NCBI GenBank assembly: GCA_023489135.1 | Contig: JAMDCE010000564.1 | Location: 1 to 10,552, forward strand | Direction of reading: 5' to 3' | Length of the DNA: 10,552 nucleotides | Origin: Chloroflexota bacterium | GTDB taxonomy: Bacteria > Chloroflexota > Chloroflexia > JAMDCE01 | In this document: positions 5,082-10,552 of the stretch, one piece after another | Layout of the letters: each line of letters begins with the position of its first letter | Numbering within the stretch: position 1 is the first letter of the stretch | Program-made: the position numbers and the translations under genes | Notes under the pieces: generated by a model | What the model saw: the letters and a program-made list of their open reading frames with translations, nothing else | Told to the model about the DNA's origin: nothing | Database searches by the model: none

Positions 5082-7553
5082 ATGCTCCGACAAGACGATA
5101 GTCGCAGGCAACGCGTTGTTCACCAACTGATGCGAAAACACAGCGGCGAGGAGACCGTGTACACGGGCTGCTACGCCAACTGTGGAGGCAACTGCCAGTG
5201 CACGCTGAAGGTTCGCCGCAAGAACGGCGTAATAACTATGATCGAGCCCGATGACCGGTACAACGCGGGAGTAGGGCGCGAGGACGACGTGCTTTCTGAG
5301 CAGGATATAATAAAAGGGCGAGTGCAAAGGCGAGCCTGTCCTATGGCGTGGGTCTTCCACAAGCTCCTTTATCACCCCCAGCGCATCCTGCATCCGCTGC
5401 AGCGCGCACCGGGCAGTGAAAGGGGAGAGGGCAAATTCGTGAGGATATCCTGGGACGAGGCCCTAGATACCCTCGTCGGCAAAATGGAAGAGTGCCGGGA
5501 GAAGTACGGCCCCTACTCCGTTATGACCCCATACATGCCCAACGCCCACTTGGAGCGATTGTTTGGATTCTGGAAGGCAGGAGTGGATACCTGGGGATGG
5601 TGCTCCTACGACCCAGAGAGGCTGTCAGCCCACCTCATGGTGGGAAGGCCAGGATGGGAAATCTTCTCTTCTTCCTCTCCGGCTGACCTGCTTCTCAACA
5701 CGAAAATGATCGTCCTTTGGGGCTTCGAGCCCACAATGGCTCATCACGGCCCAGGGCATCTCCTGGCCTGGTACATCAAAATGGCCCGCGAGCGGGGCGT
5801 GCCCATAATCTGCATCGACCCCAGGTATACTACCGCTGCAGAGGTACTGGCTGATCAGTGGATTCCCATCAAACCTGGTACGGATATGGCCTTCATCCTG
5901 GCTGTGGCCTATGTCCTTTATAAAGAAGACCTGTACGATAAGGAGTTCGTCAACCGGTTTGTCGAACCCAAAGGCTTCGAGAAATGGAGACGATACGTTC
6001 TTGGCCTGGACGACGGGGTAGCGAAAACCCCCGAGTGGGCCGCAAGCATATGCGCCGTTCCGGCCGAGACCATCGAGCATTTCACTCGACTGTACGCCAG
6101 GATGAAGCCCACGTGGTTGTGGAAGCACTGGTCCGTTTCGCGTAAGAGCTATGGCGAGAACTCCACCCGTGGGGCGGCGATTTTGCAGGCTATGATGGGC
6201 TACTTCGGTGTTCCGGGTGGCGTGCTCCCCATCAACTTCGGAGCGTGGGACACAAACGTGTTCCCCGGACTCCGCCCGCCGGTGGGCGAGGTAGCCACGG
6301 ACTACGTAGTTCCGAAGATCTGCCGAAGCCACAAATGGGCCAAGGCAGTGCTGCTTCTTGATAAAGTGCGGAGCGGGGAACTCAGCGAAGAGGCATGGCG
6401 TAGCATCGTGGGATACAAGGGACCGCCTGAACTTCCCATACCTAAGGAGTTCAACCCGAAGATGTTGATGTGGGGTGGACCACACCATACCGGGAGCAAT
6501 CCCATCAGCACCGCCACCGATTGCTCGAGCGATCAGGTTGCAGCCATGATGCGGATGGAATTCATCCCGTATGTTCACACCACTATGACCTCTACGGCCC
6601 GATACGCCGACCTGATCCTACCTGCGCTGGATTGGATGTGGGAGCAACAGCTCCTGGTTGCTACCCACGGATACGGCGGCTTGGGCTCGTTGAACTTCTG
6701 CCCTGGCGTGGTAGATCCTCCTGGCGAAGTGCGGCCAATGATATGGGTGTATACCAAGATCGCCGAAAAGCTGGGCTTCGCAAAACAGTTCAACCGCTAC
6801 TACACTTCGGATGATAACTGGAATCGAGATTGGGATCGGTACAGTAAGGATGTGTATGAACTCATCGCCAGGGATTGCCTCCCAGCGGGATCCGTAGTCC
6901 CATCGTGGGAAAAGTTCAAAGAGAAACAGTTCCTCAACCTGGAAGAGTTCCACGATGCTCCCTACGTGGGCTTCACCGATGAGATACAGGAGGGAAAACC
7001 TTTCTCCACGAAGTCTGGAAAGTTCGAGCCGTGCTGCGACATACTGGACAGTGAACAGGAACGAGGACAACTGCACTCAGACCATTTGGGCCGCATCATC
7101 GATAACCTGCCCAACGACTGGAGATCCATGCAGCCCATACCTGTCTACCAGCCCGCCGTTCACGGATTCGAGGACCCTCTCGTGAAGGAGTATCCGCTGA
7201 TGATGCTGACACCACACAGCCGCTACCGTGTTCACACGGTCTTCTGGAACGTAGAGTGGCTGAAAGGCGACGTCTACAGACACGGCGTTTGGCTCAGCAT
7301 CGCCGATGCCAGGAGTCGACAGATCAAGGACGGGGACCTGGTGAGGGTGTTCAACAACAGGGGAGAATTGTTCTTGCCAGCGTATGTTACCTCGCGAATA
7401 ATGCCAGGTGTGGTGGTCGTTCGCCAGGGCGCGTGGTATTCCCCAAACCCAGAGGAGAGTGGAGCGCCCCATGTCCTACTCGGGGACGAGGACAGCCCTG
7501 TCACTGCTCCTCACGCCACTACTCTGGTGCAGGCAGAGAAAGCTCGGAGGTAG
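5082..7553 (+). CDS. molybdopterin oxidoreductase catalytic subunit (DMSO reductase family)
   Basis: This is a large bis-MGD molybdenum (or tungsten) enzyme of 823 residues from ATG 5082. The N-terminal cysteines are Cys30, Cys34, Cys38 and Cys86, fitting one [4Fe-4S] cluster, with an extra Cys40. The Cys38-Cys86 gap (47 residues) is longer than usual. The basic residue normally two after the fourth Cys is Met here (Cys-Pro-Met-Ala). The body shows the dinucleotide-binding pattern: LWGFEP, then IDPR at 245-248 followed by Ala-Asp-x-Trp and Pro-Gly-Thr-Asp. The C-terminal molybdopterin-binding domain begins near 705 (LMMLTPHSRYRVH) and includes Asp-Gly-Asp-Leu-Val-Arg-Val. By alignment with the Tyr-Ser of DmsA, Asp177 in SYDPE is a candidate metal ligand. 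No twin-arginine signal or membrane segment is seen, so it is probably cytoplasmic. No in-frame TGA occurs. It is 6 bases upstream of its electron-transfer partner. Known two-subunit relatives include pyrogallol-phloroglucinol transhydroxylase and catechol dehydroxylases. The exact reaction is not determined. Confidence 0.93.
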   Translation: MLRQDDSRRQRVVHQLMRKHSGEETVYTGCYANCGGNCQCTLKVRRKNGVITMIEPDDRYNAGVGREDDVLSEQDIIKGRVQRRACPMAWVFHKLLYHPQRILHPLQRAPGSERGEGKFVRISWDEALDTLVGKMEECREKYGPYSVMTPYMPNAHLERLFGFWKAGVDTWGWCSYDPERLSAHLMVGRPGWEIFSSSSPADLLLNTKMIVLWGFEPTMAHHGPGHLLAWYIKMARERGVPIICIDPRYTTAAEVLADQWIPIKPGTDMAFILAVAYVLYKEDLYDKEFVNRFVEPKGFEKWRRYVLGLDDGVAKTPEWAASICAVPAETIEHFTRLYARMKPTWLWKHWSVSRKSYGENSTRGAAILQAMMGYFGVPGGVLPINFGAWDTNVFPGLRPPVGEVATDYVVPKICRSHKWAKAVLLLDKVRSGELSEEAWRSIVGYKGPPELPIPKEFNPKMLMWGGPHHTGSNPISTATDCSSDQVAAMMRMEFIPYVHTTMTSTARYADLILPALDWMWEQQLLVATHGYGGLGSLNFCPGVVDPPGEVRPMIWVYTKIAEKLGFAKQFNRYYTSDDNWNRDWDRYSKDVYELIARDCLPAGSVVPSWEKFKEKQFLNLEEFHDAPYVGFTDEIQEGKPFSTKSGKFEPCCDILDSEQERGQLHSDHLGRIIDNLPNDWRSMQPIPVYQPAVHGFEDPLVKEYPLMMLTPHSRYRVHTVFWNVEWLKGDVYRHGVWLSIADARSRQIKDGDLVRVFNNRGELFLPAYVTSRIMPGVVVVRQGAWYSPNPEESGAPHVLLGDEDSPVTAPHATTLVQAEKARR
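7546..7550 (+). promoter_or_regulatory. ribosome binding site for the iron-sulfur subunit
   Basis: GGAGG lies inside the end of the molybdoenzyme gene, just before its TAG (7551-7553), and 9 bases ahead of ATG 7560. It indicates tight translational coupling of the two subunits. Confidence 0.7.
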
Positions 7554-7559
7554 GGAAGA

Positions 7560-8333
7560 ATGCCCCAGTACGGATTCTATTTCGATCAGACCCGATGTAC
7601 CGGCTGCCACGCTTGTTCCGTGATATGCAAGACCTGGAACGACATCGGACCAGGCCCTGTCAAGTGGATGAGAGTATTTCAGTGGGAACAGGGGGTCTTT
7701 CCAAAAATAGGTCTCAACATACTGGCGGTCCCATGTTTTCACTGTGAGACGCCTGTGTGCGTAAATGCCTGTTCTGCTGGCGCCCTGATAAAGGAAGACA
7801 AGTACGGCGCCGTGCTGGTAGATACGGAGAAGTGCCAAGAGGCCCACAGCCAAACCGATTGCCGTCGGTGCTGGAAGGCCTGCCCATATGGTGCACCGCA
7901 GTTTGAGAGCAACGACCCCCGCGCGACAATGTCGAAATGCACCATGTGCATCGACAGGCTGGAAGAGGGCCTCAAACCGATCTGCGTGTTATCCTGTTCC
8001 CTGAGAGCCCTGGAATTCGACACTATGGAGAACCTCGAAAGGAAGTTCGGAAACCGACGTACCCTAGATGGATTGCCCAACCCAGATATCGCCAGGCCCG
8101 CGGCTATCTTCAAGCCACGGCAGGGGAAGAGGCAGTTGATCCCTTATGATCCCGAAAAGGCATTGGACCTGTGGCAGCAAAGGGGACCCTTCGCCGCGCC
8201 AGACCTTCCTCCCGTTTTCAATTCAAAATCAGACGTTACCGACCTATCACCCCAACTGGTCGGTCGCGACAGGATAGAGTTGCATCCTCGAAGCGTCGAC
8301 GAATTGATGTACTACACAATTGATGATGAATAG
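7560..8333 (+). CDS. four-cluster [4Fe-4S] electron-transfer subunit (DmsB/HycB-like)
   Basis: This 257-residue ferredoxin-like protein should pass electrons to or from the molybdenum subunit. Sixteen cysteines form four sets: 13/16/19/23; 59/62/67/71; 92/101/104/108; and 127/130/142/146. This is the DmsB/NrfC-type plan. Oddities: the third set starts Cys-x8-Cys rather than the usual Cys-x2-Cys, with QEAHSQTD between, and the Pro normally after the last Cys of sets 2 and 4 is Ser (Cys71-Ser, Cys146-Ser). CPYGAPQF at 108-115 is the standard family signature. No signal peptide or membrane helix is present, and no NrfD/DmsC-type anchor gene follows, so the complex is probably soluble. At 257 residues it is longer than DmsB; the tail from about 155 on has no motif I recognise. 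It is the last gene of the operon, ahead of a convergent spacer. Confidence 0.92.
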   Translation: MPQYGFYFDQTRCTGCHACSVICKTWNDIGPGPVKWMRVFQWEQGVFPKIGLNILAVPCFHCETPVCVNACSAGALIKEDKYGAVLVDTEKCQEAHSQTDCRRCWKACPYGAPQFESNDPRATMSKCTMCIDRLEEGLKPICVLSCSLRALEFDTMENLERKFGNRRTLDGLPNPDIARPAAIFKPRQGKRQLIPYDPEKALDLWQQRGPFAAPDLPPVFNSKSDVTDLSPQLVGRDRIELHPRSVDELMYYTIDDE

Positions 8334-8339
8334 ATTGAT

Positions 8340-8382
8340 GGAGAGTGTTGCGGCGGTATGAAACGCTGCTGCAACACTCTCC
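8340..8382. terminator. long hairpin between convergent genes, possible two-way terminator
   Basis: A perfect 12-base inverted repeat (GGAGAGTGTTGC at 8340-8351, GCAACACTCTCC at 8371-8382) begins 7 bases after the iron-sulfur gene stop. With G-U pairs the stem extends about six more pairs inward, to a loop near 8358-8364. Position between converging genes fits termination or 3'-end protection in both directions. There is no T-run on either side, so it is not a textbook intrinsic terminator. Confidence 0.6.
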
Positions 8383-8406
8383 AGAATCCTTCGGGGCTGG
8401 CGAGTG

Positions 8407-8458
8407 GCGAGCGGGCAATGCCGAAGTGCTTGGGGCATACACCACAAGCACCGCTCGC
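8407..8458. repeat. second nested inverted repeat in the convergent spacer
   Basis: GCGAGCGG (8407-8414) pairs exactly with CCGCTCGC (8451-8458). Nested inside are GTGCTTG (8426-8432) and CAAGCAC (8445-8451). The outer and inner stems share base 8451, so they cannot be fully paired at once. It may be the terminator for the minus-strand genes, or a structured 3' end. No T-run is seen. The rest of the 8334-8500 spacer shows no gene. Confidence 0.5.
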
Positions 8459-8500
8459 GTCGATCGATGGATTACATGGAGTTCTTGAAAGGAAAGAGCA

Positions 8501-9820
8501 TTAGACTCTCAAAGGCCTCCCAGATTCAGTCATATGTTGGATAGTAGAGTATCTGGCATCAACCATTTCCTGGAGTTCATCTAGGTCAGGTTCTGTGAGA
8601 TGAGCGAATCTGCCCATTAGTTGAGTGAACTCCCGAACGGGCCGAGGCCGTTTGGGCTGATAGGTGAAACGGAACTCACCGTCTTCCGACTCCCAGAGGG
8701 GAAAGTAGTTCGTCTCCACGCTCAATCTTGCCAATTCAATGGCGCTATCGTTCGGTGCCCTCCACCCCGTGACGCAGGGCGTTATGAGATGAATGTAGGA
8801 TAGCCCACCTTTCACCGCCTTCGCCTTCATTAGTTTTCGAGCGAAATCCTCCAGATAAGCGACCGAAGCCGTAGCCGCGTAGGGAATCCCGTGGAAAGCC
8901 ATAATTAGGGGCATGTATTTTGGGGCCTGTACTTTTCCTTTCGCTCCTTGTCCAGTGGGTGTGGTGGTAGTCCAGCCAAGATAAGGGGTGGTGGCGCTAC
9001 GTTGTATGCCCGTGTTCATATAACCTTCGTTGTCGTAGCAGACAAAGATCAGATTCTCGTCTCTCTCTGCAGCTCCAGACAAGGCCTGAAAACCAACGTC
9101 AGCCAGTGCCCCGTCCCCGAGAAAGCCCACCAGTGTAGCATCCTTGCCTATCCTACGATAGTATCTCATTGCTCCCGTCATGACAGAGGCCACATTGGGC
9201 ATGAGTCCTCTAGACCCCGGATTCTTGTGCTGCCGGTCGTCGCCCATCCCACCGACCATTAGGGTCGCACACCCGGAAGTGGAGAAAACTATTGCCCTCT
9301 TCCCCAGTACTCTGAGAACAACCCGAAGGGCCAGTTCAACGCTGCATCCTGGGCACAGGTAGTTTCCGTGGCTGACAGGGTCCTCAGCCAAATAGCCATA
9401 CACTGCACGCCCTTCGCGGAACGACAACACCTCGTAAGGACAGGCCTTGACGCATTTTGGATTCCCGTCACAGGTATCGCACTTGACAGCAGTGTTCTTG
9501 GCACTATTCAGATACATGCTCCCGTATGGACATGCCTCGACGCAAAGCTCGCAACCTACGCACTTGCTTTCATCAACCCGCACCACGCCGTCGCTTTCGC
9601 TCTTCACGATCGCTTCTTCAGGGCAGATCTCAGCACATTTGGGTTCACCGCACTGCTTACAGATCAACACATCATGAACGCCATTCTGGGGGAGGTATGC
9701 GCTCTTGATCATTCCCACAACGCCATCATTTCTTTCCCTGGCGCACACCTCTTCGCAAGTATTGCATCCGGCAGGGCAGGCATTATGTCTCGCAGTAAGG
9801 ACACTATTGAAGACACCCAT
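8501..9820 (-). CDS. fused four-cluster ferredoxin and 2-oxoacid:ferredoxin oxidoreductase beta subunit
   Basis: This 439-residue protein joins two modules. Residues 1-135 carry 16 cysteines in four [4Fe-4S] sets (15/19/22/26; 54/57/62/66; 87/90/93/97; 114/117/123/127), as in HydN/DmsB-type electron carriers. From about 150 it is a PorB-like thiamine diphosphate subunit. Cys156, Cys159, Cys184 and Cys349 match the proximal cluster ligands. GDG (235-237) and NEGYMNTG (264-271) form the thiamine diphosphate/metal site. Such enzymes cleave a 2-oxoacid with CoA to an acyl-CoA, CO2 and reduced ferredoxin, or run in reverse. The usual separate beta subunit is about 300 residues; the extra length is the ferredoxin part, which may replace a delta subunit. 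ATG at 9820 has GGAG 7 bases upstream (9831-9828). It lies 40 bases after the alpha-subunit stop, in the same direction. The 2-oxoacid is not evident; pyruvate and arylglyoxylates such as phenylglyoxylate are candidates. Confidence 0.92.
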   Translation of the reverse strand: MGVFNSVLTARHNACPAGCNTCEEVCARERNDGVVGMIKSAYLPQNGVHDVLICKQCGEPKCAEICPEEAIVKSESDGVVRVDESKCVGCELCVEACPYGSMYLNSAKNTAVKCDTCDGNPKCVKACPYEVLSFREGRAVYGYLAEDPVSHGNYLCPGCSVELALRVVLRVLGKRAIVFSTSGCATLMVGGMGDDRQHKNPGSRGLMPNVASVMTGAMRYYRRIGKDATLVGFLGDGALADVGFQALSGAAERDENLIFVCYDNEGYMNTGIQRSATTPYLGWTTTTPTGQGAKGKVQAPKYMPLIMAFHGIPYAATASVAYLEDFARKLMKAKAVKGGLSYIHLITPCVTGWRAPNDSAIELARLSVETNYFPLWESEDGEFRFTYQPKRPRPVREFTQLMGRFAHLTEPDLDELQEMVDARYSTIQHMTESGRPLRV

Positions 9821-9860
9821 TTCTTTTCTCCAACCTCAAAGTCCAGAGGATTGCTCTTGT

Positions 9861-10552
9861 CTACTCCAGGGGTATCCAAGTGACTCTCTCGAACGGCCTA
9901 CCTTGGGCAGCTTCCCAGGTAACCTCCGCACTTCGCTCTATACTCTCCAATGTCACATCCAGACCACCCATCCCATCGATGAAGTTGGCCATTGGAATAC
10001 GCGCGTCTAACTCACTGAGGGCTGCTTTCATTTCCATAAAGAGATGACCGGAGTTCCAACCCCAACACAGGTTCTTTTCAAGGACTCCTATCGCCTTCTT
10101 CCCTCGCACGGCATTGGCTATCTGTTCTACAGGGAATGGCCTGAAGACTCGAACTTTAATGAGCCCGATCTTCATTCCTTCCTCACGCTTCCTATCTACC
10201 ACCACTCTCGCGGTTCCGACCTCACTCCCAAGACTCACAAGGACTATCTCAGCATCGTCATTTCGATATTCTTCAATCAGCCCCCCGTATCTCCTTCCAA
10301 ATGCCTGGTAGAACTCTTCTTCCACCTCGTAAATCTTATTCTTTACCCGTTCCATCGCAGCGCAACGCTTGTAGTTGAACTCAGCGAGTAGGGCCCCGCG
10401 GACCCATGAGGCGAACGTATTCCCCTCATCAGGGTCCAATTTAGGTCGATCAACAGACGAAATGGGTGGAAGAAATGAATCCACTTCACACTGAGCCGGA
10501 ATCTCCACCTTTTGAGAAAGATGCGAGAGAACGAAACCATCATAGGATACCA
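9861..10552 (-). CDS. porA: 2-oxoacid:ferredoxin oxidoreductase alpha subunit, partial (PorA-like)
   Basis: This is the C-terminal part of the alpha subunit, ending at TAG (9863-9861). The frame stays open to the window edge. Upstream of the GTG at 10508 it still reads as protein, SYDGFVLSH, followed by VEIPAQ, the conserved PorA segment just before the third domain. That GTG is therefore an internal Val and the real start lies outside. The visible part (about 230 residues) includes GSEVGTARVVVD and KVRVFRPFP, typical of the PFOR core domain II, then ...LEKNLCWGWNSG... near the end. Full PorA is about 390 residues, so roughly 160 are missing. It precedes the beta fusion gene by 40 bases, so they form one operon. 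Gamma and delta subunit genes are not in the window and may lie beyond the right edge, or the delta role may be taken by the fused ferredoxin. The porA symbol denotes family, not proven pyruvate specificity. Confidence 0.9.
   Translation of the reverse strand, partial: VSYDGFVLSHLSQKVEIPAQCEVDSFLPPISSVDRPKLDPDEGNTFASWVRGALLAEFNYKRCAAMERVKNKIYEVEEEFYQAFGRRYGGLIEEYRNDDAEIVLVSLGSEVGTARVVVDRKREEGMKIGLIKVRVFRPFPVEQIANAVRGKKAIGVLEKNLCWGWNSGHLFMEMKAALSELDARIPMANFIDGMGGLDVTLESIERSAEVTWEAAQGRPFERVTWIPLE

Noticed and set aside
5082..5160. Twin-arginine export signal in the molybdoenzyme
   Set aside because: Ser-Arg-Arg occurs near residue 7, but no hydrophobic segment follows and no signal cleavage region is seen.
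5625..6578. 317-residue minus-strand open frame
   Set aside because: It lies wholly antisense to the clearly conserved molybdoenzyme gene and shows no family motif.
7256..7747. Plus-strand frame bridging the two molybdoenzyme subunit genes
   Set aside because: It overlaps both real genes out of frame and has no motif.
9368..9883. 171-residue plus-strand frame
   Set aside because: Antisense to the cysteine-rich part of the fused oxidoreductase subunit, which has strong motif support.
10506..10508. GTG as the start of the alpha subunit
   Set aside because: The frame continues upstream with the conserved PorA segment (Tyr-Asp-Gly-Phe-Val-Leu-Ser-His) to the window edge, so this is an internal Val codon.
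1..10552. tRNA, rRNA, CRISPR, transposase, integrase or phage genes
   Set aside because: No repeat arrays, cloverleaf-like sequence or mobile-element protein motifs were seen.

Overview
The window holds six genes on the + strand that look like one operon, facing two genes on the - strand that run off the right edge. No RNA gene, insertion sequence, CRISPR array or integrase is visible. The bases are moderately GC-rich. The genes suggest an anaerobic bacterium: two iron-sulfur-rich oxidoreductases, one with a molybdopterin subunit, plus a prenylated-FMN type decarboxylase. The solute-binding lipoprotein has a long Pro/Ala/Ser/Thr linker after its lipidated cysteine. That style is common in Chloroflexota (Dehalococcoidia or Anaerolineae relatives) and in other bacteria with surface-anchored binding proteins. 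This placement is an inference, not a proof.

Layout. Positions 1-373 carry no convincing gene but are dense with short inverted and direct repeats, and read as a regulatory leader. Next come the three parts of a tripartite tricarboxylate transporter (TTT): the binding lipoprotein (374-1552), the large membrane subunit TctA (1565-3064) and the small membrane subunit TctB (3061-3525). They are followed by a UbiD-family decarboxylase (3585-5015), a DMSO-reductase-family molybdopterin catalytic subunit (5082-7553) and its four-cluster ferredoxin-like subunit (7560-8333). Gaps are 6-66 bases or overlaps, so co-transcription is likely. A 167-base convergent spacer with two inverted repeats separates this operon from the opposite-strand genes. 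Those are a fused ferredoxin/2-oxoacid oxidoreductase beta subunit (9820-8501) and, upstream of it, the C-terminal part of the alpha subunit (10552-9861, cut by the window edge).

How they may work together. The order transporter, decarboxylase, molybdenum enzyme, electron-transfer subunit suggests uptake of a carboxylic acid, probably aromatic. UbiD would then remove (or exchange) the carboxyl group, and a soluble cytoplasmic molybdenum enzyme would act on the product. A known parallel is anaerobic gallate breakdown: decarboxylation to pyrogallol, then a two-subunit molybdenum transhydroxylase. This enzyme differs in keeping an N-terminal iron-sulfur motif, so the substrate remains open. The convergent 2-oxoacid oxidoreductase is a separate transcription unit and could supply or use reduced ferredoxin.

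Most unusual points: the whole transporter-UbiD-molybdoenzyme combination; an atypical cysteine region in the molybdoenzyme; an apparent loss of the usual metal-ligand histidine in UbiD; a stretched third cluster motif in the iron-sulfur subunit; and the five-cluster ferredoxin/oxidoreductase fusion.
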